Positions 1 through 8,226 of a stretch of DNA of 64,000 bases are shown here, piece by piece. Each line of letters opens with the position of its first letter. The first letter of the stretch is position 1. Under the pieces are notes generated by a model. It saw nothing but the letters and a program-made list of their open reading frames with translations, did no database searches and was not told where the DNA came from. Both the position numbers and the translations under genes were made by a program. Location: assembly GCF_015326965.1 (NCBI RefSeq), contig NZ_CP017659.1, positions 1,922,001 to 1,986,000 of the forward strand, read 5' to 3'. The DNA is from Paenibacillus sp. JZ16 (lineage in GTDB: Bacteria; Bacillota; Bacilli; Paenibacillales; Paenibacillaceae).

Positions 1-766
1 CAGCTGTCTCATAAGTGGCGGGAGTTGCGAGCAGGTATACTTTCTCAAAGCCAATTTCCAGTATTTTTCCGATATCAAGTATCAGGATAATCACGATTGC
101 AGGCGCGATGCCGGGAAGCGTAATGTTCAGCGCCTGCTTCCACCGGTTAGCCCCATCCATCCGTGCCGCTTCATATAACTGCGGATCGATTGCCGTCAAA
201 GCAGCCAAATAGATGATGGTCCCCCATCCGATATGCTGCCATACGTCGGTCGTTACATAGATCGACCTGAACCAGGAGGCCTCAACCAAAAAGTTGATTC
301 GTTCGAGTCCGACGGCACTCAGCAGCTGGTTGACTACCCCGCCTGTCGGGGACAGGAACATAACCGCGATCCCCGCTACAACGACATTGGATATGAAGTG
401 CGGGAGATAACTGACCGTTTGGACAAACCGTTTCAAAAACGACTTGCTCACTTCATTAATGAGTAAAGCAAGGATGATAGGTGCCGGAAAGCCGAAGATC
501 AGCTTGTATAACCCCAGCAGGAATGTATTTCTGAGAACAGGCCAGAAATCAGGCGTATTAAAAAACATGCTGAAATATTTGAAACCCACCCAGTCACTCT
601 CCGTGATCCCCTTAAATAGGTTGTAGTCCATAAAGGCGATCGAAATGCCGAATATGGGAACGTACTTAAAGATGATGTAATACAGAGCACAGGGCAGAAG
701 CAGCAGCAGCAGGTATTTGTCCCGCTTCACTTTCGTCAAGAAACCCGGATTCTTCTGTGGTTGCAA
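1..766 (-). CDS. ABC sugar transporter permease, LplB/YteP type (3' end outside window)
   Basis: Inner permease of a CUT1-type (carbohydrate uptake 1) importer; the reading frame runs off the left edge, so the C-terminus is missing. Translation shows a hydrophobic first helix (LLLLLLPCALYYIIF), the family's KYVPIFG segment, and the cytoplasmic EAA loop (LYEAARMDGANRWKQALNI) that contacts the ATPase. I chose the TTG at 766 because an AAAGGAGG ribosome-binding site lies 10 nt upstream at 777-784; an in-frame ATG at 805 is possible but has no such site. It lies 150 nt downstream of the binding-protein gene at 917-2452 and is probably co-transcribed with it. The substrate is unknown; relatives handle complex oligosaccharides. 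No ATPase gene is present, as is usual for systems that share MsmX. Confidence 0.85.
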   Translation of the reverse strand, partial: MQPQKNPGFLTKVKRDKYLLLLLLPCALYYIIFKYVPIFGISIAFMDYNLFKGITESDWVGFKYFSMFFNTPDFWPVLRNTFLLGLYKLIFGFPAPIILALLINEVSKSFLKRFVQTVSYLPHFISNVVVAGIAVMFLSPTGGVVNQLLSAVGLERINFLVEASWFRSIYVTTDVWQHIGWGTIIYLAALTAIDPQLYEAARMDGANRWKQALNITLPGIAPAIVIILILDIGKILEIGFEKVYLLATPATYETA

Positions 767-916
767 AAAAACGCATCCTCCTTTACCCGTTAGTTCAAAA
801 CTCATCCATCAGGCCGCTTCCCCCATAAGGACCGGGACCAGCCATTACTTAGCCGAGAGCCGGTCCGGGAAAAGAAAGCAGTGCGCTCATCTTGCCGTAT
901 GCCGCGCAGATATCCA

Positions 917-2452
917 TTACTTGGCTTCGTTTAAGAACTTTTGCGTCCGCTCATAAGCACTTTTATGCACATCCAGCACCTGCTGCACGCCAAGCTTGTT
1001 CACTTCATTCACGTAAGCATCCCAATCATCCATCGGTTTCTGTCCTAGAATGAACTTGGCGATCTGCTCCTCATGGAATTTTTTCACCGTTTCGCCGACC
1101 ATGCTGAGCACTTCATTTTCTTCATTCGTATACGCAAGCCTTGGCTGGGGTCTCGTTTCATGGTCTGGCGCGATTTTCATCGCTTCCCGCATTTTTGGGG
1201 AATACATGGACTCGTATGCCGTCATATCCAATACCGTATGCGCTCCGATTGTTGCGATGCCCGTCTTGGTTCTCAAGTCGCCGAACTCTTTGTAATCCGG
1301 GTTGAATTTGCGAGCCCCGTTCTCGGTTGTGAACGTCTCGCCTTCCCTACCCCAGGTTGCCAGCTCAATACCTTCGGGGGAGAACAAGAAATCAAGGTAC
1401 TTCAGCAGCCGATCCCGCTCCTTGGAATTTGCCGCCACCGCAAACCCGTCGGACTGCAATCCGGCAAATACATTGTGGGACTTGCCATCCGGCGTTCCAA
1501 CAGGAGGAACCATATAATCAAGACTAAACTCGGCTGCTTTATCCCCAAGCATTAACGGAAGTTCATCCATGATGCCGATATAATCGCTGGCGATAAACGA
1601 TTTGTTCTGAAGCAGCAGATCGTTAAATTGCTTGCGTTTATGAGCCATGAAGTCAGGCGCAACCAAGCCTTCCGTGTAAAATTTATTCATATACTCAACC
1701 ATTTTCTTGTAGTTGGCCTCTGTCGGACCATAGCGCCATTCATTCTTCTCGAAATCGTAATAGTAGCTGCTGTTTGTATTAAACGCAGGTGCCATATTGA
1801 CCAGCGGACTCAAACCGTTGAAAACGGCAATCGGGAAGCTGTCAGGGTACAATTCCTTTAATTTTTTCGCGACGGTGTACAGTTCGTCGTATGTCGTCGG
1901 CGGCGTCAGATTGTGTTTTTTGAATATATCGTCTCTGTATAGCCATGACCGCCTGGACTGCTGCTCAAGTCCATACAACGGCATAAAATAGTTCCTTCCC
2001 TCTGGAGACAGAATAGCTGCCTTCACTTCGGGATGGTCTTCGAGAAACTTCTTATAGTTCGGCATCTGTTCCAAATGCTCGAAATAGTCGACAAACGCTC
2101 CGCTCTCCCCGTGCGTATTGGCGGCGTTCAAGCTGTTGACCATCATAAGATCCGGTATTTCGCCCGAGGATATCGCCAGGTTCATCGTTGTGGTGTAATC
2201 GCTCATCACGGGTTGTACCTTGAAGGAGATGCCGGTTTCTTCTTTTAAGTACTGGTAAATCGGCCAGTTTTCCTTATAGGGCCAATTCGTATGAGAGAAG
2301 GTCATCATTTCTAGTGTGACTTCTTTGCCTAAGGCGGCGTTTTCAGGATTCTCCTCTTTTGCCACGTTTTCTTTTGTGCATCCGCTCAATAATGTGCCGG
2401 TTATAACGGCGGCCAATGCCACCAACCCGAGCTTTCGGTTCCAAATGTTCAC
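917..2452 (-). CDS. extracellular sugar-binding lipoprotein of an ABC importer
   Basis: Substrate-binding protein, 511 residues, family 1 solute-binding type (LipO/YtcQ-like). The N-terminus has a basic start, a hydrophobic stretch and the lipobox LLSGC, so the mature protein should be lipid-anchored at Cys25 on the outer face of the membrane. The start is GTG with AGGGAGAGG just upstream. The body has the aromatic-rich features of this family (for example NWPIYQYLKEETG and LYRDDIFKKHNL). It is followed on the same strand by the permease at 1-766. Specificity cannot be read from the sequence; the nearby fructan locus has its own, different binding protein. Confidence 0.85.
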   Translation of the reverse strand: MNIWNRKLGLVALAAVITGTLLSGCTKENVAKEENPENAALGKEVTLEMMTFSHTNWPYKENWPIYQYLKEETGISFKVQPVMSDYTTTMNLAISSGEIPDLMMVNSLNAANTHGESGAFVDYFEHLEQMPNYKKFLEDHPEVKAAILSPEGRNYFMPLYGLEQQSRRSWLYRDDIFKKHNLTPPTTYDELYTVAKKLKELYPDSFPIAVFNGLSPLVNMAPAFNTNSSYYYDFEKNEWRYGPTEANYKKMVEYMNKFYTEGLVAPDFMAHKRKQFNDLLLQNKSFIASDYIGIMDELPLMLGDKAAEFSLDYMVPPVGTPDGKSHNVFAGLQSDGFAVAANSKERDRLLKYLDFLFSPEGIELATWGREGETFTTENGARKFNPDYKEFGDLRTKTGIATIGAHTVLDMTAYESMYSPKMREAMKIAPDHETRPQPRLAYTNEENEVLSMVGETVKKFHEEQIAKFILGQKPMDDWDAYVNEVNKLGVQQVLDVHKSAYERTQKFLNEAK

Positions 2453-2697
2453 GCAACCCTCTCCCTTATGTATGATGATGTAACGCCAGCTACTGTTTAC
2501 AGCAGCATGTCGTTTATGATTTTGATTCTACTTGCCGGAACCATGGATTGACTATTCACATTCCTTCCCGTTATTGACTGTAGCTACGATTCTGAAGAAG
2601 TGACAACTTTCTGAATTATGGTACATTCACGACTCAGATCCCGCACCGCGGTTGGGTCCTTGTCTCTTGGATGGAGTATCTTGAAGAGGAGTGCGAA

Positions 2698-2726
2698 TTG
2701 ACAGCCAAGAGGTAAACTTTTACAAT
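2698..2726 (+). promoter_or_regulatory. sigma-A type promoter for comM
   Basis: TTGACA at 2698-2703 and TACAAT at 2721-2726 are separated by exactly 17 nt, a near-consensus vegetative promoter pointing at comM about 100 nt downstream. The remaining intergenic DNA (2453-2830) lies between two divergent genes; I see no RNA gene or convincing ORF in it, and no clear promoter for the binding-protein gene on the other strand. Confidence 0.65.
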
Positions 2727-2830
2727 ACGGACTAGAGTCACCCAGCGAAAATGAGGAAGCACCCATTTCGAATCTTGGATGTTCTTTTGCGATTCAATCC
2801 ACTGATATCAGAAATGAGGTGCTTTCATTT

Positions 2831-4444
2831 ATGTACGGAAAACTTCATAGCGCTTGCTTGCACGGCATTGACGGCGTTGTCATCCAGGTCGAGGTAGACC
2901 TGGCGAACGGACTGCCCCAAACCTCCATCATCGGTCTGCCCGATTCCTCCATTCGCGAATCCATTGAGCGGGTTCGGGCAGCGATTAAAAACTGCGGTTT
3001 TATCTATCCCTTAAAACGGGTAACCGTCAATCTCGCACCGGCAGATCTGCGCAAAGAAGGCTCTTCCTTCGATCTGGCAATCGCCGTTGGCATATTGCTA
3101 ACAAGCGAGCAATGGACCTTTTCGAATGCCGGGCAAATATTGATCCTTGGCGAACTTGCACTGGATGGTACGCTAAGACCCATCACCGGGGTGTTACCGA
3201 TGGTGGAGCAAGCGAAAAAGGAAGGATATGCCGGAGTACTTCTTCCGAGCGAAAATGCCCCGGAAGCTGCATTGATCGGGGGGATCGAAGTTTATGGGCT
3301 CAGGCACTTGAATGAGCTCGTCCAGGATGGATCAGATGGAGTTATCGATAACCGTGAAACTGGAGGAGCAACCATCGCTTCCGTTTCGCTGGCAAAGCTC
3401 AGATATGATCGGGCCACGCATCCAAGCAGAATACAAGCGGACGGCCTCCAGGACAAGCAGCTGGAAGACTATAGAGATGTAATTGGCCAGCAGCATATCA
3501 AACGCGCTCTGACCATTGCTGCCGCAGGCATGCACAATATTCTGCTCATTGGGCCCCCGGGTACGGGTAAAACGATGCTCATGAAGCGCCTCCCCACCAT
3601 ACTGCCGCCGCTGGCGGACCAAGAAGCGTTGACCACAACGAAAATCTTCAGTGCTGCCGGAAAGCTAAAGCCATCCGATGGGTTAATGACCAGACGTCCT
3701 TTTCGGTCCCCTCACCATACCATATCGGCCGGCGGGCTCATCGGAGGCGGTACCATTCCAAAGCCGGGAGAAGTCAGTCTGGCCCATAAAGGCATTCTCT
3801 TCCTGGATGAGCTCCCTGAGTTCTCAAGGCATGTGCTGGAGGTGCTGCGACAGCCCTTGGAGGATCGCGAAGTAACCATCAGCCGGGCACGAGCGGTATT
3901 TACCTTCCCTGCGCATTTCATGCTCGCTTGTTCGATGAATCCCTGTCCGTGCGGTTATTACGGCAGTGATCACCCTCATCAACGCTGCACGTGCAGCGTT
4001 ACACGAATTGCTCAATATCGCGCTAGAATATCGGGGCCCTTGATGGATCGGATCGACCTTCAGGTGGACGTGCCTCGGCCGAAGGAATGGCCTGGAGGCG
4101 CAACACCTATATCCTCCAAGCAAATGCGGGATCAAGTTTATGCGGCACAAAGGATTCAATTGGAACGTTACAGCAAGTTACCGTTCAGCTGGAACAGCGA
4201 ACTGTTCGGCAGCTTCCTGAGGAAACATGCGGTGCTGGACAAGGACTCGGCTGAGCTTCTGCAAGCGACAATCGATACGCTGGGCCTGAGCATGCGCGCT
4301 TATGACCGAATCCTGAAGCTGGCCAGAACCATCGCCGATTTGGAAGCATCCGATAGGATACAGAGCCGGCATGTCGCAGAAGCGATTCAATACCGTCAGC
4401 TGGATCGCCAATATATCACCGCCGATGAAACCACTCATTTGTGA
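2831..4444 (+). CDS. comM: YifB/ComM-family Mg-chelatase-like AAA+ ATPase
   Basis: 537-residue AAA+ protein of the YifB/ComM family. In other bacteria ComM is a helicase that promotes branch migration when transformed DNA is integrated. The order is an N-terminal Lon-substrate-like domain (SIIGLPDSSIRES), a Walker A motif (GPPGTGKT, about residues 241-248), a Walker B (GILFLDELPEF), a cysteine cluster (CSMNPCPCGYYG then CTCS) and the C-terminal Mg-chelatase lid. I start at ATG 2831, with GAGGTG ending 9 nt upstream; a GTG at 2819 lies inside that site. It is convergent with yraN and separated from it by a two-way terminator. A yraN-comM neighbourhood is common in bacteria. Confidence 0.92.
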   Translation: MYGKLHSACLHGIDGVVIQVEVDLANGLPQTSIIGLPDSSIRESIERVRAAIKNCGFIYPLKRVTVNLAPADLRKEGSSFDLAIAVGILLTSEQWTFSNAGQILILGELALDGTLRPITGVLPMVEQAKKEGYAGVLLPSENAPEAALIGGIEVYGLRHLNELVQDGSDGVIDNRETGGATIASVSLAKLRYDRATHPSRIQADGLQDKQLEDYRDVIGQQHIKRALTIAAAGMHNILLIGPPGTGKTMLMKRLPTILPPLADQEALTTTKIFSAAGKLKPSDGLMTRRPFRSPHHTISAGGLIGGGTIPKPGEVSLAHKGILFLDELPEFSRHVLEVLRQPLEDREVTISRARAVFTFPAHFMLACSMNPCPCGYYGSDHPHQRCTCSVTRIAQYRARISGPLMDRIDLQVDVPRPKEWPGGATPISSKQMRDQVYAAQRIQLERYSKLPFSWNSELFGSFLRKHAVLDKDSAELLQATIDTLGLSMRAYDRILKLARTIADLEASDRIQSRHVAEAIQYRQLDRQYITADETTHL

Positions 4445-4524
4445 AATGGAGCTGGAGAGTGATATGATTTGGATAACAACGGTATGGAAGTTCGCTCCTA
4501 TTGAATAAATAATCTGTACTGCGC

Positions 4525-4564
4525 AAAGAAGGTGATGGAGCTCGGCTCCTATCACCTTCTTTTT
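4525..4564. terminator. bidirectional terminator between comM and yraN
   Basis: AAAGAAGGTGAT (4525-4536) pairs with ATCACCTTCTTT (4551-4562), and inside it GGAGC pairs with GCTCC around a 3-nt loop. The A/T flanks give a U-run on either strand, so it can end both convergent transcripts. Confidence 0.85.
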
Positions 4565-4597
4565 GGTATCCTTATAGATGCTTTGGATCGTATCCAT

Positions 4598-4981
4598 CTA
4601 AAATGCATTCTCGATATGATCCATCGAGACGGGCGTCAGATCTGGGCGAAGAATAATGGAGATAACATCAAACCGGACCGGCCGTTCATAATAACGCTTT
4701 TGATGAACGTACTGCTGGGCTGTGTTTCGGACCTGCATCATTTTGCGGGCGTTCACGGACTCGGAAGGCGTGCCGAAGCTGACTGTTCCGCTTCGGCTTC
4801 TGACCTCAATCACCACAAGGGTCTCCCCTGTTTCGGCAACGATGTCCAGTTCTCCAAAGCGGCAGCGCCAATTCCGTTCCAAAACCCGGTATCCTTTTTC
4901 AATTAGGGCAGCGGCCGCCAGCTCTTCGGCAGCGGCTCCTTTTTGCTTGCGGCTGTCCTTTTTGCCGGAAGGCGAGTTCAT
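4598..4981 (-). CDS. yraN: YraN/UPF0102 nuclease-like protein
   Basis: 127 residues, the whole length of the UPF0102 family, which has an endonuclease-like fold but no settled function. Visible landmarks are the basic N-terminus (KKDSRKQKG), the conserved helix (GAAAEELAAAALIEKGYRVLERNWR), and the nuclease-like core FGELDIVA...VVIEVRSR. The usual VEVK is EVR here. Its ATG overlaps the stop of the upstream FlhB-like gene by 1 nt (TAATG), so the two are translationally coupled. Confidence 0.9.
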   Translation of the reverse strand: MNSPSGKKDSRKQKGAAAEELAAAALIEKGYRVLERNWRCRFGELDIVAETGETLVVIEVRSRSGTVSFGTPSESVNARKMMQVRNTAQQYVHQKRYYERPVRFDVISIILRPDLTPVSMDHIENAF

Positions 4982-5292
4982 TATGGCATCATCCCTCCAT
5001 CTTTCGCTTGACGATCCGCACGATAAACAAATGTCAGCACTTCCGCTACAAGCTGGTACAGCTCCTCGGGAATCTGCTGATCCAGATCCAGCTTGGAGAG
5101 AATCTCCACCAAAGCTGCATCTTCCTGGACAGGGACGCCATGCTCTTTAGCTTTGTCTAATATAGACTCCGCCAATTTCCCTTTCCCTTTGGCAACCACA
5201 ACCGGCGCTTCGCTCTCGCCAGGCGTATATTTCAGGGCAACTGCCTTTTTCATGGCTGTTATTTGCCCTTGCTCTTTCTCTTGCTTGGTCAT
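4981..5292 (-). CDS. orphan FlhB C-terminal-domain-like protein (YlqH)
   Basis: 103 residues resembling only the cytoplasmic C-terminal domain of the flagellar export switch FlhB, with no membrane part. It has the AVALKYTPGES...PVVVAKGKG segment and the conserved AxxILDKAKEHGVPVQED stretch. The autocleavage motif NPTH of FlhB is replaced by TPGESEAP, so it should not self-cleave. B. subtilis YlqH, beside ylqG and rnhB, is the obvious counterpart. The start overlaps the ylqG stop by 4 nt (ATGA). A role in flagellar export is an inference from the fold only. Confidence 0.85.
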   Translation of the reverse strand: MTKQEKEQGQITAMKKAVALKYTPGESEAPVVVAKGKGKLAESILDKAKEHGVPVQEDAALVEILSKLDLDQQIPEELYQLVAEVLTFVYRADRQAKDGGMMP

Positions 5293-7304
5293 ATGCGCAT
5301 GTCCACCCCTTTATAGGTTTGCGGGGTGTATTCTGCTGCCGTTCCCTGTACGGACATGTCTGAATTAGGCGGGGCAACTAGGGGCAGCGGTTCTGTTTTT
5401 ACGCTGAGCAATTGGTAGCCGATAGACGAAACAGCTTGAGCCAACTCTTCTTTTTTTCCCTCAAACAGCTCCGCGGCGTAACTTTGATCATTTCGAAAGC
5501 TGAGGCTGACGATCCGGTCAACAACCTGCACATCGATCAAGGTCGGGCCCAGAAATTTCATGTCCAAGTCAAACAAAAGCCTGCAGTTGGTTGCATCCAG
5601 CTCGCCTTTGCGGCCTCTGCGGGATTGAATATGTACGGATGCCGTCTGTTCCCCATCGACCCCATGCAGAGGGATGAACATCGTGACCTGCGCAAACGGT
5701 GCCGTGCGATCCGTGTTTAGCAAGAGCTGCTGGCCTGTTAAATGCTGAACGAGTTGCTGTGCCGCTTCCTTTAGCGCAGGCGGCGTTTCTTGGCTGGATA
5801 GCACCTGAAGCAATACTCCCTTCAGTGTGTCTTGCAGGGCAAGCGCCGATTCACCCGTTTGTGTTGAGGCCATGACAGCCTGTTGTACGCCTTGGACAGA
5901 ATTCTGCTGGCCGGATGGCACAACCGGCTGCGTCAAGCCCTGTTGATTCACGGCACCAGCCTGAGCATTCGGAACAGCTTGCTGATTCGCATTCGCCGCA
6001 TTCGCCGCATTCCCCGCATTCCCTGGCGTGGCGGAGGCTCCTGGCGTACTCGCTGCTGCGCCACCGCTGCCAGGGGCAGGAGTGGCGGGCAGGGATGCTT
6101 GGGCTGCCGCAGCAGCGGTTGGCTGCGCTGCAGCAGGAGGCGGGGCAGCCGCGCCTGCTGCCGTTGGAGCAGCTGCCGATGCGGGCACAGCCGCACTCGC
6201 TCCGGGCGCGGCGGCCGTGCTGCTGCCGTGCGCCGCCGCAGGCTGCCCGGCTGGTGCTGCGGCGCCGCCACTGCGCGCCGCTTCGCCCGCGGGGCCCGTC
6301 CCGGCCCCGCGCAGGGCCTGCTGCTCGTGCTCCGCACCGAGCAGCTTCAAGAGCCGCCCCACCCACGGCTCCGCGCCAGGGGTGGGCGGCTTTGGCGAAG
6401 GGCCTGCGGCCCCTTCGCCTGAACCCGCCGCCGGCCCCATTGGCACGGCGGCGGGTTGGCCGGCGGCAGGCGTTGCCGTGCCGCCGCTGGCCCATGGCTG
6501 CGCCAGCTCGCCGCGCAGCTGCTGCAGCAGGCCCTGCAGCTTGGTCAGCAGTGCCTGCTGACCTGAGCCGGCCTGTGCGGCACCTCCAGCAGCATTGTTC
6601 GCCGCTGCTGCTTGCTGCTGCGCGGCAGCGATCCCCTCTGCGCCAGCTGCTGTCGAAGGCACAGCGGACGCTGCATTTTTTCCGGCAGCCGCAGCGCCTC
6701 CGTTACCGTTGCTTAAAGCAGACGCTAGCTGCTGCTCCAACGATTGCAGCAGTTGATGAAGCTGGGGTCCAAACACAGCCTGATGCAGCCCCTTTACACT
6801 TTCGGGGGTAATCGGCAGGCCGCGGTGAAAAGCGATTGCAGCCGACTCCGCCCATTCCGCCGCGGGAATCTGCGGAGGCTTCACGGCCAATGCCTCACGG
6901 AACATGGCGATATTGTCCTTCGTCAACGGGACTCCTGCATTTTGCATACCCTTGATCATTTCGCGGTTTTCCTTCGTATCCGGAAGACCGGCAAAATCCA
7001 GCACCTCAGCCATCGAAGACGGGGACAGCGGCTGTCCTGGCGTTTGACTAAGCGGCTTGAGTACGGCCGTCCCTCCCTCTCCCGGCGGCTGAACCTCCAG
7101 AAGAGCGGTTTCCCCGGCTCGAAGCGGCGTTTCCAGCTTCGCCTTCACTTGAACGCCCTGGATCTGCACCACAGCTTCCTGCCCGTCCTCCGATACGTTC
7201 ATAACGACACCGCGAACGACCTGACCCGGCTTTAATTCCAACGTCTTGGCGTCTCCCGGCTTTTGCTCTCCCAGGAGTCCGCGAATCAACGATCCGATGT
7301 TCAC
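5289..7304 (-). CDS. YlqG-like protein with very long Ala/Pro-rich linker
   Basis: About 671 residues. I start at GTG 7304 (MNIGSLIRGLLGEQ), preceded by GGAGG at 7 nt; the longer GTG at 7319 lies upstream of that site. An N-terminal beta-rich domain (residues 10-75, LKPGQVVRGVVMNVSEDGQ) and a helical part (to about 190) are joined to a C-terminal domain (about 480-671: PLHGVDGEQTASVHIQS, LDMKFLGPTLIDVQVV) that resembles the flagellar hook-length control C-terminal fold. In between is a roughly 290-residue linker of Ala, Gly, Pro, Gln and Ser encoded by strikingly GC-rich DNA. The pairing with an FlhB-like partner downstream fits a FliK-FlhB style couple, but that is inference. Confidence 0.8.
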   Translation of the reverse strand: MNIGSLIRGLLGEQKPGDAKTLELKPGQVVRGVVMNVSEDGQEAVVQIQGVQVKAKLETPLRAGETALLEVQPPGEGGTAVLKPLSQTPGQPLSPSSMAEVLDFAGLPDTKENREMIKGMQNAGVPLTKDNIAMFREALAVKPPQIPAAEWAESAAIAFHRGLPITPESVKGLHQAVFGPQLHQLLQSLEQQLASALSNGNGGAAAAGKNAASAVPSTAAGAEGIAAAQQQAAAANNAAGGAAQAGSGQQALLTKLQGLLQQLRGELAQPWASGGTATPAAGQPAAVPMGPAAGSGEGAAGPSPKPPTPGAEPWVGRLLKLLGAEHEQQALRGAGTGPAGEAARSGGAAAPAGQPAAAHGSSTAAAPGASAAVPASAAAPTAAGAAAPPPAAAQPTAAAAAQASLPATPAPGSGGAAASTPGASATPGNAGNAANAANANQQAVPNAQAGAVNQQGLTQPVVPSGQQNSVQGVQQAVMASTQTGESALALQDTLKGVLLQVLSSQETPPALKEAAQQLVQHLTGQQLLLNTDRTAPFAQVTMFIPLHGVDGEQTASVHIQSRRGRKGELDATNCRLLFDLDMKFLGPTLIDVQVVDRIVSLSFRNDQSYAAELFEGKKEELAQAVSSIGYQLLSVKTEPLPLVAPPNSDMSVQGTAAEYTPQTYKGVDMRI

Positions 7305-7384
7305 GATAGTTCCTCCCACACCTTCTGTATACCTTATATATCGGCAGCAGCCCGCCTTTTGACGAGGGCGGGCTGCATCGAAAT

Positions 7385-8002
7385 CTAGAATAGCGACAAT
7401 TGCTCAATCTCCATATTTTTCAGAAAACTTCTTCTATGCATCGCGGTAGGTCCGTGCAGCTGCAGCTGTTCACGGTGAAACTTGGTAGCGTAGCCTTTAT
7501 GTACGGCAATTCCATATTCCGGATAACGCGTCTCCCATTCCCCTTCGCACAATCTGTCGCGAGTCACCTTGGCAATAATGGAGGCCGCGGCAATGGACTG
7601 ACTGTTCGCATCGCCTTTGATGATGGCACGCTGGGGAATATCGCATTCCACCTTCTCGGCATCAACAAGCAGAAACTGGGGAGTAACAGCCAATTGCTCG
7701 ATCGCCATCTTCATGGCAAGTCTTGCGGCTTGTTTGATGTTAATGCGGTCAATCGTTTCCGCGTCCACCAAACCAACGCCGACCGCCAGTGCCTGTTCCA
7801 TAATGAGGTCATAGAGGGTCTCCCGCTTCTTGGCACTGAGTTTCTTCGAATCGTTGATCCCCTCAATCACTAACCCCTCCGGCAAAATGACTGCTGCTGC
7901 GACCACATCGCCGAACAAACAGCCTCGGCCGACCTCGTCGATGCCTGCAATATGTATATAACGGCTCCAATACTCTCGCTCATACATTAATAAATCTGTC
8001 AT
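7385..8002 (-). CDS. rnhB: ribonuclease HII
   Basis: Endonuclease that removes ribonucleotides from DNA and RNA primers. 205 residues. The acidic residues of the active site are in place: Asp and Glu in AGIDEVGRG, the Asp in LLVDAEKV and the Asp in KGDANSQSIAAASIIAKVTRD. The C-terminal HRRSF box is also present. The usual GRGPLAGPV is GRGCLFGDV here. An AAAGGGG site precedes the ATG. The gene opens the rnhB-ylqG-flhB'-yraN run; in B. subtilis rbgA lies directly upstream, but here 11 kb of fructan genes intervene. The 220-nt leader must therefore supply its own promoter; I see only weak candidates there. Confidence 0.95.
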   Translation of the reverse strand: MTDLLMYEREYWSRYIHIAGIDEVGRGCLFGDVVAAAVILPEGLVIEGINDSKKLSAKKRETLYDLIMEQALAVGVGLVDAETIDRINIKQAARLAMKMAIEQLAVTPQFLLVDAEKVECDIPQRAIIKGDANSQSIAAASIIAKVTRDRLCEGEWETRYPEYGIAVHKGYATKFHREQLQLHGPTAMHRRSFLKNMEIEQLSLF

Positions 8003-8192
8003 AGGTTTAACCCCTTTGGTTCCGAATTACCGTTTGTTACCTATTCGTGCACACGGTGTTTCCCATCTGTTCTATCAATCTAGTAACTCTTCTAGAGTAT
8101 CATACTCGCCACGGAGCGTCACCCTTTTATCCGTCCCCGCATCCCGGCAGGAATTGGTTCGTCCATCGCCGAACCATCGGTTATATACCCCG

Positions 8193-8222
8193 AAAAAAAG
8201 AGCCGCCGGCAACGGCAGCTCT
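8193..8222 (-). terminator. terminator of the fructan operon
   Basis: Read on the minus strand, AGAGCTGCCG and CGGCGGCTCT pair around TTGC with one internal mismatch, followed by seven T. It lies immediately after the stop of the secreted GH32 gene, insulating rnhB from the operon. Confidence 0.85.
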
Positions 8223-8226
8223 CCCC

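Noticed and set aside
2584..2766. 60-residue minus-strand frame before comM
   Set aside because: Overlaps the comM promoter on the other strand, no ribosome-binding site, no recognisable features.
5915..6811. Several long frames on both strands in the GC-rich linker region
   Set aside because: Low-stop GC-rich DNA; only the ylqG frame connects conserved domains.
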